From the NCBI RefSeq assembly GCF_000524195.1, contig NW_020170500.1, forward strand, positions 91,789 through 155,788: a stretch of DNA of 64,000 nt. The letters run 5' to 3'. Below, in pieces: positions 12,101-25,018 of this stretch. Below the pieces are notes generated by a model. It saw nothing but the letters and a program-made list of their open reading frames with translations, was not told the DNA's origin and made no database searches. A program made the translations under genes and the position numbers. The stretch's first letter is position 1, and the number at the start of each line of letters is the position of its first letter. The stretch comes from Echinococcus granulosus (taxonomy: Eukaryota; Platyhelminthes; Cestoda; Cyclophyllidea; Taeniidae).

Positions 12101-15100
12101 AAATGTTATGAGTGGGTTTTATGTCAAATTGGGACGTAACTTTACATGCTTCAATAGGTATACCGCCATCATTGTACTGCACGTAGTAGCTACAAGTGTG
12201 TCCTATCGCGCTAATCGCCTTTTTTCACTTCCAGTTTTCAATCATTGGCCGCTGCGACTACGCCAACACGTGTGAGTTGATCGTGCGTCTGTTCGACCAG
12301 TCCTTTGGTCAGTTGCAATCAACCTTGCAACAGCTGGTCTCCGTGGATCCAGCCGCTTTCGTCACATCGACTCTCGCGGCCGCATCTGAGCAAGCACAAG
12401 CCATTCGGCTGGAAGATAATCGTCTTGCGTGGCTCGTTTACATGATTGGTGAGGCGTTCGACTCATTAACTACGATCAGTAGTAGGTATTTGTGTAATTT
12501 TAAGGGCACACTCCTTGTTACAGGTGCGTTGATCAATGGCCGTTCGACCTCCAGTACTGGAGGTTTGGTGGACTCGGACCAACTAGACGGCGAATTGATC
12601 GCCCGTGTGCTTCGTCTTCTTCAATTCGGTGACGCGTGTGTGCGCCTCTTGCTCCAGCTCCTTTCTCAGGACAGTCAATCGACCAGCAATGATGTGGCCA
12701 GCATGTTCATTCACATCTCCTCTGGAACTATCATCCGTCTTGAGCTGGCTATAATTACCTTCCTTGAACGCTTCCGACGCATCTATGTGGGGGAGAATAT
12801 CAGTCGAGCCTCGAAGGTGGGCAAACTTAAGTGAGGATGCAGCACTACTGCAGATTTCACTTTTTCGTAGGGGCGACCCGTCCCTCTCAAAGCTACAAAG
12901 TGTCAGCTTACCCTAATCATCTTTATAGATGAGAACCTCCGTTTAAGAGATGTCTTAAATTTGTAACTCTAGAATTAGCAATTTGATCTGAGCATCCGGC
13001 TTAGATGCATTAAATGGGAGTTACAACGCACAGCCGTCTACTTGTAATTCTTGCAGATGTACCGAGCCCTCTCGGATTTGGTGGGCATCTCGGACGAGCA
13101 GACGATATTGCAAATCTTTATTGGGAAAATCCTTCTCAATCTTCGCTACTGGAGTGACCAGGAGGTGGTACTCGAGCCAACACTAAAGCTCTTTGGCGAG
13201 TTGGCCTCCAGTTTTACGGCCATGCGAAAACTTCTTCAGTTGGATGATGTTAAATTTATGCTGGCGAACCACACGGTAAGTTTGCTATTCGTGTTGAATA
13301 TTCTTCGAACTTAAAATCCCATCGTTTCACCTTACTCGGATGCGTCAGTCTCGGTGGCTTCCGTTTTTTCTTTTTGTGTAATCGATCATGATCAACGCCA
13401 TCCCTAGTCATGCATTTATTTTGAACCCTTGTTAGTTATTCATCCCGTTCGATAGTTTTCACGTCTTTTTACTTTGTTTTTAATCTATTCCACCATCCAT
13501 GTAACTTATGCTGTGCCAGGAAGCTTTTAAGCATCCTCTAAAAGCCTTTTGTGGTTCTTGTGTTTGCTTGCCCTTCGTCTCACTAACCACCCGTAACAAG
13601 GAGGAAATTCCAGTTGAGGAACCGTGGGAACTATTTGGCAGGAGCTTACAAAACCGTAGCTCCTTAATTCCTGGTTCAGAAGGAAAAAATCAGAGCGTCA
13701 CATATACGTGGCGTTAATTGCAAGGGTTAATACAATGCAGATCTTGACTGTGTAAATTTGATTTGGTTGCATAAACATGAGGTACTATTTTGGAACAAAT
13801 TTAATCACGTTCGCAACCATGATCATTGAGGTAAGTCTACTGTAAGCTAAATGCTTTATTGTGCTTAATACCACGACTCGCCGCCAATTTTTTTTATTGA
13901 ATTCATTTATTGCTACTCTCGAACCGAGAGAGCATTTTACATCTACTTGACTATTTCAAATTTAATCACTTTCCTTGCAACTCATAATATGGTGCAAATG
14001 TTTTTCACAACCTGACCTGGCGAAGAACATATGTCACATATATGTGACGCCAGCAGCGAATGTATTAACGATCATTCTTCGCTGACAGCCACTGCTACCT
14101 CTGTCCAATGAACCCCCCTTGGCCTGGTTTTGAATTTAAAAACTTAACTCTTACTATCACGGTGTGCATAAGGCGGGGGAGATTCACAGTAAGAGGAAAT
14201 GTTCTAAGCCATTTTCTTCGAGTTAAAACCCGATACTGTTATTGATGCTTCAATTTGCTAAGCAACCAGCATCATAGGCAAATAATACCAAGGTACGCAG
14301 TTTGAGGCTATCTTTTCCCATGAAGAAAATTAATCACCCAATAAGCCTACCTGGCAATGCTGGTTCGCGTACCGATTGTTGGAACTTGGCAGCACTAGTC
14401 GCGATGACGAATGGGCTTTGCATTCAAGTGGGCATTCCTAAACTATCTGCTACCTACCTCACAGCTCTATGTCATGCGCTACTTCGTTCTCAAAAAACTT
14501 CTTGGTTTTGTGTGCGTGGTAAACTGCAAGCGCACTGAGAACCCGTCGCTTGTCAAAGGTTGAATGACAATTTGCGCTAAGATCTATCTGATCTACAAAA
14601 CCTCGTAAAACTGGAAGGTGTGTAGGGTAAATTTCATTGTCAAAAATAGCCAGGACTCGGACTAGCGACTCAACTGGAAATGAACCCTACTATTTTTATT
14701 CTTGCTGGGCAAATCAACGCATAACCACATAGAACCTCAAACCTTACTATCGAGAAGACCTTGACCTCATCCTCCCCGTTCTTCTGGTGGTATTTCTACG
14801 AATGATTATTAAGTATTTTGAGGCAACTGCGAAGTGAAGGGTGCACCATCAGCATTCGTGTGTGTATGTGTTTTTTCCACTCCTACAGTCGGCGAACTTT
14901 CGTTTCCTCTCCTCCACCTCTAACCTTGCGCTATCGCGCTACCGCCCCGAGTTCTACGCCTACCTCTCGCGCCTTATGCTGGTGACGCTTTCGGGCACTG
15001 GAGCTGACGATAACAGGCCCTTCCTCGACTTTCTCTCACCTCTTACTCAGGTCGCCAATACCCTCATCTCCAACCTCCTTCTCTCCGGTTCGTTCTTTCA

Positions 15101-18100
15101 TTCATTCTATTTTGCCTTTTTAACGCGTTTTCCAGTCTGCGCCCATACCCTGTACAAATTTCACGTTGCTCTTGTTCTATGTCACTTTTTTGATAGCCAG
15201 TTGCAATAGATCGCGGGTTGCATGCGTATCTTATTGCCCTATCAGATCTTATTTCATGCTTTAATTGAGAAGGCGGTGCAGCAACTGATAAGGAAACGGT
15301 TTTGCCCTTTTGAGAGGCAGTGATTTCTTTGCGTCTCTTTGCTTCTAACTCCGGCGAATTTTGGTTCTCCAGCTTGGCTGATTCCTCAACTGAAGTAGCT
15401 CTGCCTCGCTTGAAATATCTCGTTGATTTCTCGCTTCCACTGTTAGTGTTTGAAAAGCGGTGTGGTCTGGCTTTAGATGCCGGGTAGCCCCGACAATTTC
15501 GTAATTCCTTCGTTCTCAAAAACGTGGTTCTCCTGGACTATGGCTAAAAATCCCGAGCGATGTTTTAATAGCCTATCCAAAATACATAATGTTGCTGGAC
15601 CAGTTGCCCCGTTGAATTCCGCCTAAGGCGTATCCGCTTTCCGTTTTCGCTGCTTCCAACACAGTCATTCCCTTTTTTTTTTCATATCAGATTTCACTTT
15701 TCCACTGCTTAAATCGCCTCCTAGAACAGCATTTAGGGTTTATTAACAAGGTGAACCCTCATCAGTATTTGTTGGATGGTGTCCCAAACCGTTAGCTCCA
15801 CTTTAAACAAATTTTGTAGATCTTTTACTTTTCCTAAAAACATCTCCAAATTCAGCAATGAGATAAAATGATGTGAAAGTAGGGAGTGAGGAAAGTAAAT
15901 GAAATTCTTTGCTTACCAGTTTACCACCGTTAAGTTCATTTCGTGCGCATATGCGCAAATGTGGGGATTTTGAGGGTCACAGGCACATTCTGCATCAGCT
16001 TCCCACCTCGTGAAATGCATTAGTAATTCTCCCATCAATCTGTTGTATCTAAGCCGTTGTTAATGAGTTCGCCCAGTATTTTCTCACGCTGACTTTTGGT
16101 ACCTCTCTTTGGCAGAAAATTGTTCCATCTCCCCGGATGAGGCACGAAGCAGCATAATTGGGCTGGCACGAGACCTGGCCGGTGTGGCCTTCAGTCTCAA
16201 CACTATGGCATCATTCCAGCACTTTCTGGACTGGTTTTATCCCTCCCTCTTCAGTCTCTTCGGCCGCGCGCTAGAGCTCTGGCCCTTTGATCCACTCGTT
16301 ACCTGTCCTGTCCTCAAACTTCTTGCGGAAATCGTGCACAACCGGAATGACCGACTCAAATTTGATGGCACCATACCCATGGGCTATCTATTACTCGCGG
16401 AGATGACCAAAATCCTCATCAATTTTAGTGAGGAAATCCCCTTACCCTCTCTTCTTCCCATTCTTTTCTCCCATTTATGAATTTATTTAATTTTTAGGCA
16501 CCCAACTGATACCCTTCTGCAGTCAAATAACTGAGCAAAATCTCTACTCACACAAGGTGAAGCCTCTGACACGCTACCTGAACGCCCTACGAATTACTCT
16601 GAGTGGAAAGTATGCCAACTTTGCGATTTTTGGCCTTGTTGGTGATGGCTCCTTCGAAAAGACGGTCAAGTTAAGTGCTGATGTACTATTGTGTGTCACT
16701 GAGGACGAACTGAGGGTTAGTCTATTTGATTGACTATGTCCAATTTTCATAACCTCTTGAGTCAATATCACCTGTCCATACGATATGACTGCTGTTGATA
16801 TCTTTGTATCAATAACAGTAAACTGGGACTCCCAACTTTATACAAGGATGTATCTGGATTCACAGAATGCAGAATGAATTTCTTATTCCCATGTTTCATA
16901 TTTCTATTTTTATTGTTGTCAGTTTAGCGTGGCAACACGTACTACTGTGTTTGATTTCTTTTATGGGAGTAAATGTTCTCAGGCTCGGATTTTACGCCCT
17001 CTTATCACTGCAGGCTATTGTATTTATGCACCCATGCACTACCACTGTTGTCTGTTAACCCTCTTGGGTTGAGGCTACGACTGAGCCACTGAGATTGATC
17101 CATGGGACAGACTGCGACAGTTATCCCATATCTAATTCTGTAGGCGAATATGAAAACGTCGCATCGGCCTTTGCATTTGTCCTCAATTAAATACCCGTAA
17201 AATGGCTTTCCTGATTTCTTGGGTTCGTACACACCTTATGAAGTAGACTTTTTGAAATGTGCAATCTGCTCTTCAATCTTTTAGGGTTTTATCAAACTCA
17301 GCAAAGCCTACTTCGCGCTGCTTGAATGTCTCACACAAAATCATATGGTTTTGATAAGTTCACTGGACGCCTCTGTCATTCGGCGTTTTTTCAACGCCAT
17401 CGTGATAGGTGTCGACTCTCTCGGTGCGTTCATTTGGATTGAGTTCAAAAGTGAGTTCATACGAACATTCTTAATTCTTTTTTTGAATCCTTCAGATGCT
17501 TCGGTAGCATGGAGCGCCTGCGCCTGTCTTGACTACATCTTAACCCATATCTATAATGTCACAAATCCTCATTCGTCCTCACAAAGCAACAGCACCAACG
17601 ATGTCACCACCAATCATATCAGTACCAATGATAACGAAATGCTCAACGGACAAAAGTCAGAGTATCCTCTTTTTGTCCCCACCCCGCCTACCTCCTTGCC
17701 CACCTCAGAGATCGCTCAGGCTGCACGTCAACGTCTCACAGCTCGTATGGCTGGGACAGTGCCCAGTAGAGGCTGCTGCTCCGCTCTGGCCATCTGGTCG
17801 GACCGTGAGGTGGCGGCCAACGCTAACTTACAACAAAATTTTATCCGCCGCACTGGCACCGCCTTTGGAGGGATCAGTGAGTTTACTCTAACCTCGAGGC
17901 AACTCATTGTCACCTTCCTATCCTCCTTTATGAACGAGGAGTGCAAAAATCAGTGGAGCATTTCTCGACCCCTGTTGGCGTTGATTCTTCTCAATCAGGA
18001 TGTACGTTGTTGCCACATATGCGCTTATTGTTGTAACCTTGTAGCTGTCGCAGTGTGGGTCAGTACGTGTAGCATATTGCCTTTCATTTCACACTCGGCA

Positions 18101-19433
18101 ATCCCACTTTTTTTTCTATAATGAAATCAGTTGAGTAAATTTATGTAGGTGTAGGAGAATTTACTCCGAACTTTAACTACGAATCCCATACGATAGGAAG
18201 TGTGTATTTATTGTAACGTCCAAGTCTTCTCTGAGGACGCGCAGAATGATAGCTGGTTGGTGGTCAGCAAAATTGACCCTAATGGATTATCCCACCACCA
18301 TATGTGGGATTGAAACTTATGGAAAATAAAGACCCTATTTGGTGAAAGTACAGTTGGGACACAGCCTTCCTTCATGAGTGTTGTTTTGGTCGTTCCCCAT
18401 CGTCCACTTTCTGCGTCGTAACTTTGAAAGCCAGCAGTCAATGAAATCAGGATCGCTGTTCATTTTGATGCTGTTTGCTTGCCAATGCCACCATTGGCAT
18501 TCGAAGTTTTGACTCTGGCACTGGTCTTAGTCTGCCTCTTCCATTACAGATGTGTTTACGCGACTGTCTAATGATAACGCCATAAAAAGGTTGTAACCCT
18601 CAGTTAAGGTAATGCCATTAGGAGAATCCGGAGAATGGGGATGCGGTAGTATCTTCCACTCTTCCTCCTCCCCATTCTAATGTGGCAGTATGAGGTATGG
18701 TGTCCTCTGTCCAGTAGTAGGAATAAAAATAGAACTTTTTAATTAATCGACTAATCAAAGTTCTGACTATATACGTTAGAGGGTTTTTTGCTAAGACACA
18801 CGTGAGTTGTATGGAGTTTTACTAAGTAGATAGATCTTAGCATAGATTTCCAATCCGTATTCGGTAGGTGAGTGACTTCCAGTAAATATTATGTCTGTTG
18901 CCGCAACTTCAAAATGCCTGATAGTTTTGATGTGGTTTCTGCTCCTTTTGGAGTGTTGGGCAGCTAGTAAGCTCATAAGACGTCGACCATGGGTGATGAC
19001 ATACACAGCATCAGATCTTATTTAGAAGGGAGGTGATACCCTCCCGTGTATTTTTAGTATTACACAAATCTGCAGCGGCTTGTCCTAAACGCCGTGAGCC
19101 CACATCAACGTCCGGAATTAGAAGGCATCTTCGGAAAACTCATGGAGAATGTGGATAACAACCTCTATGCGAAAAATCGTGATAAGTAAGTTTCATTCCC
19201 TTCCCCTTGTTGTGCTACTTAGAGGTATATTGGGTTCTGATACTAACAGTGGTGCCTGTGTGTTGTTTAGATTCACACAGAACATATCAGCCTTCCGGCA
19301 CGCCCTGATGGAATTCATGAAGACGGTTAGTGTGAAACTCATGGGGAATCAGGAGGCAACTGCGGCTAACTACGAGACCAGCGAGACGTTCTCCCTGCGT
19401 TCCATCCTCCTCTCCAGTGCAGCCTCTCTTTGA
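6142..19433 (+). CDS. XPO7: Exportin-7 (XPO7/RanBP16), 17 exons, start codon not seen
   Basis: Exons: 6142-6382, 6428-6600, 6668-6745, 7366-7515, 8300-8545, 10825-11094, 11629-11985, 12235-12448, 12524-12816, 13057-13275, 14889-15087, 16116-16427, 16498-16715, 17285-17423, 17496-18001, 19058-19185, 19271-19433. All phases fit and give 1301 codons plus stop. Exportin-7 is a HEAT-repeat importin-beta-family carrier that binds RanGTP and moves cargo through nuclear pores. Recognisable blocks run colinearly with human XPO7: YHEFCRLLSRMK, LHYLLALWQRLVASIPYV, TIGRC-like IIGRCDY, ARDLAGVAFSLNT, PVLKLLAEIVHNR, CKNQWSISRPLLALILLN, FTQNISAFRHAL. It is about 215 residues longer than the human protein (about 1087), mainly through a loop in exon 7 and an Asn/Ser/Thr-rich segment in exon 15. 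The first exon begins in phase 0 (A-L-T-S-I-E-W) with no upstream ATG found. Identity is very sure; the 5' end is open. Confidence 0.95.
8546..10824 (+). other. Long XPO7 intron
   Basis: A 2.3 kb intron between phase-matched exons. Small open frames inside (9684-9917, 10085-10297, 10320-10670) lack family resemblance or splice structure. No nested gene or clear repeat was seen. Confidence 0.6.
13276..14888 (+). other. Long XPO7 intron with palindrome
   Basis: A 1.6 kb intron. It contains the perfect 16-nt palindrome GTCACATATATGTGAC at 14033-14048, which recurs in the NUP88 intron. No gene was seen. Confidence 0.6.
15088..16115 (+). other. XPO7 intron
   Basis: A 1.0 kb intron. The antisense open frame at 15064-15519 overlaps the end of the preceding exon and is not supported as a gene. 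Confidence 0.55.
18002..19057 (+). other. XPO7 intron with repeat-like segment
   Basis: A 1.1 kb intron. The part near 18617-18698 resembles segments at 21540-21600 and, inverted, 60506-60586. The acceptor at 19057 was chosen because it adds Y-Y-T-N-L-Q, matching the family; the nearer AG at 19075 would omit it. Confidence 0.5.
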
Positions 19434-19649
19434 TAAAAAAGTGGTCGTCCATTCTCTCTCTCCCCCTTTTCCTCCTTTTTACGTACATAAAAAACTGCCA
19501 TGTCGTAAGTGAAAAACAGAGGGTGTGTGTTTCACCTGCTGTATTTTTAAAAGATGAAATCAAAATTTACAGATTCCTTTTCCCCTCCTCGCATTAAGTA
19601 GCAATGCATCATGTTTTATTAAGTACTCGCTTGCCTTCATGTGATATAC

Positions 19650-19655
19650 AATAAA
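19650..19655 (+). promoter_or_regulatory. Candidate poly(A) signal of XPO7
   Basis: AATAAA about 217 nt downstream of the XPO7 stop codon; no closer copy was noticed. Confidence 0.5.
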
Positions 19656-20211
19656 AAGAGCACGTTTTGCTCTCTATTTCTCTACCAGTTAATTCATCAA
19701 CAAGCTAATTTAATTGACACTGACAGGCAGGTTAATTGGATCATTACTTATGCTCGACTGGTAATGAAGGCTTAGGGGTGTTCACATCAAGCAGATACTT
19801 TTTGGGTTGCTAAAAACATGGATAAAAACGGGTTTCACGATCTACGAACTGCATACATCCCTCCACATGGGAAGCGGCTTTGCTACCGAAGGATTTGTGA
19901 AGATACTAGGCCAAAAGCGGAAAATTGCGCCCACTAACTCCTCCACATTGCAAATATTTGTGTCGTGTTCATTGTTGTTGCAGAACAAGTGGTTCCTTGT
20001 GCCATTGCACCGCACGACAGGTCATATGTTCGTCAGACGTCCACAGGATCGACTTCCACGCTGTAGGCTGAAGACAGACCACCGCGGCTGGAACCGTTAC
20101 TGGCGTTTACACTTGCAGCCCTCTCTGGAACGTTTGTACTATCCGGATGTCCTACTGCTGAGCCTCCTACCACCTTATTATACTGTGAGGTACTCTGATT
20201 CTACAAAATGC

Positions 20212-20228
20212 TTTATTATTATTATTAT
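20212..20228. repeat. Short TTA microsatellite
   Basis: A tandem run of TTA/ATT triplets, seen directly. Confidence 0.75.
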
Positions 20229-22307
20229 GCGCGCATCGTCTATGTTTCAACTGGGCTGACACACTCGGCAACATTCCCATTGAGATCCGATGTAACTCAA
20301 GCGTTCCAGTGGAAATGCTGAATCCACTAAAATAATTCATTTGTAGCCATTGAGAGGGTTTATTTGCTTCTGACTGAGTACCTACACTTAGTAAACAGAC
20401 TTCCCTAGTGGCATATTCACTTGACAACTTCACCTGTGAAGCGTGACTCGAATTTCCTAGGTGATTGTTTTCTATTGTTAGTGGTGATGGTTTTGTATCT
20501 CCATTTACGATCTCTTATTGCTTGACTTCGGTCCTACAAGTAGAGGGGCTGAAAATGAATCAAAGAACTTGCTTCACGGAAGAATAGCCTTAGTTGTTGC
20601 AAACTTACGCATGAATTCCTTGTCAATCTTCTGATCTGGGGTTAGGGGGGAGAGCTATTTTGATGTCATTATGGAAGGTGTCCATCTCGGGCGATTAAGA
20701 GTTGCAGTCGTTACAGGTTTGAGCATAACCCCCTCCAAACTCTCGTCAACTTGGTCACCATGACTGTTTGGGTTTCCGGGAGGTTTCAGGCTCGAAATAT
20801 CAGAAATTCGAGTGTACTTTTTCCTATTCATCACCCCGCGGACTAGTTTTTTATCCCTGGTAAAAAAAAAGATGGACAAAAATATTTACACCTAGTAAGC
20901 TTGGTGGTTGAATTTAAAAGACTAAAGTAGACTCAGACTATCCAGCTGTTGAGATGATTAGTTTGGTACTGTAGGCGTGAATGATGGCCAATCTCCTGCC
21001 GAGACTGGTCCTGGTTGCGGACTTGTCAAAAGGATTTCTGAAACACGCTAACAACTACCTCTCAGCAGGTCATTATAGATCAAGCAATTTAAGCCAGAAC
21101 TGGACATTGTTGCATAATAGTTAACTCACGACGCAGTGTTTTTCAGGTACGTTAAAGGTGTCTTAAGGAAGATTCTTGTGTCTCCAACGGGTGGGATCAC
21201 TCCAGGTGAGGGACTAAAATAAATTATGGAAACCATTCAAACCCGTGCCAATTCTTTTTGTTTCAATAAAAGCTGAATAACTGCAAAAGGATGCCTCAAG
21301 TAAAAACTTTTCCCGGTAAAACGGTCACCGTTACAATGTATAACCCTTTCTCAAAATAATACAAGTCACCTGAAAACTGTAATCTTATAAATTGCTTTGT
21401 CCCTCGAAGCCAAGGGGCCACTCACCACTAGCTACCTCCGTTCCCACCTCACTTCTGTTTTATCACATGTGATCATGTGACTTTCTAACGGTAACACCGA
21501 GAAAAGACGTTAATGTGGTTTAAGAATTACTGGCACAGGAATACGGAGGCTGAGGCAGTATTCCCCCCTCCCTTTCCGGGTCTAAAGTGCAGTATGAGGT
21601 CGTCTTGGGGGTAGGTTTTGTGAAGGTATGTAGTCACGTGCTGACCTGACTTGCAAAAATAAGAATAGGACTTTCTTTCCACTTGTTGTTTCTGAAGAAA
21701 CTTTTCTTAGCCCTTTCAATGTGTTTCGTACTGAGTGGATAGATCTACGTCGTACTTATTTGGGCTTTAGGGTTATAAGGAATCCTCCGTCGATTGACTC
21801 GTGCATATTCACCCATGCACCATCCATACAAGCCTCCATTACACGTTAAAAGTTATTGCAGCGAACTACATGGAAAACAATGAGCTGGTCTGGTCTATCC
21901 ACTGCTAAGGTGACAGTAAGCAACAGGATCACTGCATGTGCGTGTGTGTGGAACAATGGGCGCAAGTTCTTGTGACAAAGACGTCAAACACCAGCTCATG
22001 GACAGCTACCGGTGGAGAAGGCGTTAAAGATCCTAGATATGGTAATTTAACACTCAGACTTTCAATGTAGGCACTGAAATGATGTCAACGTTTCACACGA
22101 GCCGTCTGCCATTCACGATTCTCATGATGGAACGCCTGGTCGACACGCTATCTGCTGTGTGACTAAACAGCACAGGAGACCACTCTCTGTACCAACGATG
22201 AACACAACATGTGCAGTTTGGAACAGTTAGCGTGCACCGGGTAGCTAAACAGGTTCTTGCTTCTGACGGATGAGGAAGTGGGACAGTCTGACCTCCCAAA
22301 CATTAAC

Positions 22308-24680
22308 TCACCAATCAATTGTGTATTGGACATCATTCATTTTGCATAAGGATGAAGTTTGCCCTGTTGAGAGATGAATATCACCCTCCGAGTGTGATGA
22401 TTTCGTGGGGGGGTCAGAAGCATGCAAAATCGTCGTCAGTTGTTCAACTTTTTGCTTCCCTCTACCTTTTCTGGCTCGCTTCCGCCTCTTCTTCTCTTTT
22501 CTCTTGGCCTTCACAGAAGGCGATGACGATAATGATGGAATTTTATGGTCTCTTTGACACTGTAGTCGCGCCATAGAGGGGCAAATTGATATCACAGGGG
22601 AAGGGTTGATTATATTGAGTGGGAAGTTAGGAGTCTCCAATACATTGAGTGCTGCTTCAGCTTGGGTCTGAACAGTCTCCCAAGCGGTCTCTTTGGCCAG
22701 ATCACGAGCCAATGTGTAGTGCCAGTGTGATTGTTTGTGTCTGCCCGCACACATAAGCGCGTAGCCCAAGTTGCAATGGGCCTGTGCTTGTCCCGCTCTG
22801 TTGCCCATTACACCTAATACAGAGAAAACCTTGAAAAACCCTTCTTACCGAATCGGAAAAAATCGCAAGACTTCTGTGATTTATTGAGGTAGCTCACATT
22901 TTCAACAGAGATAAGTGGAGAAAAATAAGTCTCGTTTGCCAGCAAGATTTCTGATGAATAATAATCACCGCTGTCCAAATGTCTACTGTGCTGACAATGT
23001 CAATAAATGGCAATTGCTTCTCAAAAAATCCACATAATGAATTCACCCTTAGACGAAGATCATCCTACATCTGTTTATTCGTCTTAAAATCAACAGGTTT
23101 GTTTATAGCGCAATTTGGTGCAACTAGGAGTTGTCGCGAGTTGATAAAAAAGCACGTAACACACGTATGACGTAGGTTTCAAGCAGGGAAATAAGGATAG
23201 CACATACATGTGATTCTGATAGAAAAATTAATTAAAGGACTGCAGACTTGTGTCACTCATTCTACTTACCGTGAGCAGCCACAGACTGTTCCAAGATGGC
23301 GATGGCTTCAGTCAATTTTTTAGCGGCTATGTAAGCGGAGCCTAAGTTTTGTAGAACGGAAGCCCGAGCGCCTGAGGCCTCTTCGGGGAGATTTTTCAAG
23401 GACTTTCGGAAGCAGGCGATGCTATCGTTCTTAAGTTCAAAAGCCAAGAATGCAATGCCCAGTTCGTTGTATAGAATGCCTAAAACAGAGAGCATTCATA
23501 CTCCTTCCCAGGAACAAAAATATTTACCAACCAAATTCATCGTATGCTGGAAAAACGACCCATTACATTCAAAGCTAACCGAGACCTAATTTTTAGGTGT
23601 GATATTAGATGGACAGTGGTACAGCGATACTTAGTAGTAGCAGCAGTGAGTGTCTGCTACACACATTCAGCTGGTTTACATGCTGTAGGTCAGTCTAATC
23701 CACCCATCGTTAGTTAAGAAGGCAGCAGAAAACAGTGCTGACGGGAGCATGTACATGGAACAACTTGCGGTCACGGCTGAAGGTATCAAACCGGAACTTC
23801 TATACATCCACCTGCTAGGAAAGCATCTAGCGCCACAAATGCGGTGATGAAGCCATTGATGCAAGTACATTTCGGGTATGCCTGACATCAGAGTGAGAAA
23901 CCAAACTCAGTGCAATTCAGTTTCCCTTATACGGAAATTAAAACAGTTGATAAAATTGCTGAAACGTAGCCGCATCGGTATACCTCGGTCAGATATTTTC
24001 CCGACTAATTTAACCATTTCCAACGCTATGGTAAGAGCACTCAGGGCGGAATCCAAATCCGCAGCAGTCATGAACCAGCGAACCGCACGAAGAGCCGAAA
24101 AACAGGCATCCCGACCGAAATTACAGTCTTCAAAGGCCTTTTCCGCCTTAAGCCATGCAACTGCAGTAGCACTTGCATCTTCATTCAGACATTCTAAAGT
24201 GGTGGCGTAGCGTTTGCATAATTCAGCTAGCAACTCCTTGGTCTTATTTGCAGAATTGATACTCAACCCAGCATTAATGTGTGATAGCCTCCGTTCAACT
24301 GATTTAATCGCCATACCAAGGCAATGTGCTACACTTTTCTGATCCTTAGCTTGTTCATAAGCCTTTGCAAAGTAGAGGTATAATTTCTCCCAAAGCGAAT
24401 ATGTATCGTACTCAGAGAAATGGTTTAGACTATTTAAAACTTCAGTAAGCAAGTGTATAGCTCGAATAGGTTTTTTCTGAAGAAGATGCTTTTCAATCCT
24501 TTGAAATTTAATGTGGATGGGTGTAAATTCACTCCCTGTTTCGAGATCTGAGTCAACCAAACCTTCAACAACTGCGGACTTCTTTGAGTCAAGTGAACAA
24601 CTAAGCATGCTTAAGGGCTTTGCAGTTGATGAATCACCGCCAATTCCACCAGCTTCAGTAATATCATTTGAGATATCCAT
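22308..24680 (-). CDS. Tetratricopeptide-repeat protein (possibly TTC24-like)
   Basis: Three exons on the minus strand: 23984-24680, 23270-23479 and 22308-22813. Phases fit (1 then 1) and give 470 residues. The start at 24680 (MDISND) is the first ATG in the frame; an AG at the upstream edge of the open frame leaves room for an earlier exon. The N-terminal third is acidic and Ser-rich, followed by helices of TPR type. The clearest repeats are NELGIAFLAFELKNDSIACF, LQNLGSAYIAAKKLTEAIAI and AHCNLGYALMCAGRHKQSHW, each carrying the usual LG-Y/F-A pattern. TPRs are protein-binding scaffolds. The C-terminus (last 100 residues) leaves the TPR fold and contains a dense Lys/Arg block (RKEKKRRKRARKGRGK) that could be a nuclear or RNA-binding signal. 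The layout suggests TTC24 or a similar orphan TPR family, but this is not certain. Confidence 0.75.
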
Positions 24681-25018
24681 ATGCAAAATCAACTGCCAAT
24701 TAAGGTAGATGGATGTGACCGGCTTCTGCTAAACCTAGCGACGCACACCCTTCAGCCCTACGCGAGATGAGCTAATAGGACTAAAGAGTTCAAGGTAATT
24801 TGACGCAAAATTGAGTAGCAAACTAAAGAATCTACCTATTTATCGATAACCCAGGGGTGTCATTGGTGTCTTTTCAAAAAACGCTAACAACTCTTAATAC
24901 AATGGCCAATTCGTGGATTTTTTCTGCCCTAGGGATGGCTATTTTTTCCCCATTCACACTTGTTCGATAATTCGCATTGGCGTAAGAGGACTGCGTATAA
25001 CTTCATTGGGTAAATTTG
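24681..25018. promoter_or_regulatory. Divergent TPR/unknown-gene upstream region
   Basis: A 338 bp spacer between two divergently transcribed starts, short enough for a shared bidirectional promoter. No TATA box or named site was identified. Confidence 0.4.

Larger units (their letters stand above)
19434..22307. other. Convergent intergenic region (XPO7 / TPR gene)
   Basis: About 2.9 kb between the ends of two converging genes. It holds a TTA simple repeat (20212-20228), a repeat-like segment (21540-21600), and a 150-codon open frame (19807-20259) that I do not recognise. Nothing here is supported as a gene. Confidence 0.5.

Noticed and set aside
19058..19075. Acceptor at 19075 for the penultimate XPO7 exon
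   Set aside because: It would delete six residues that match the family; the upstream AG at 19057 restores Y-Y-T-N-L-Q in frame.
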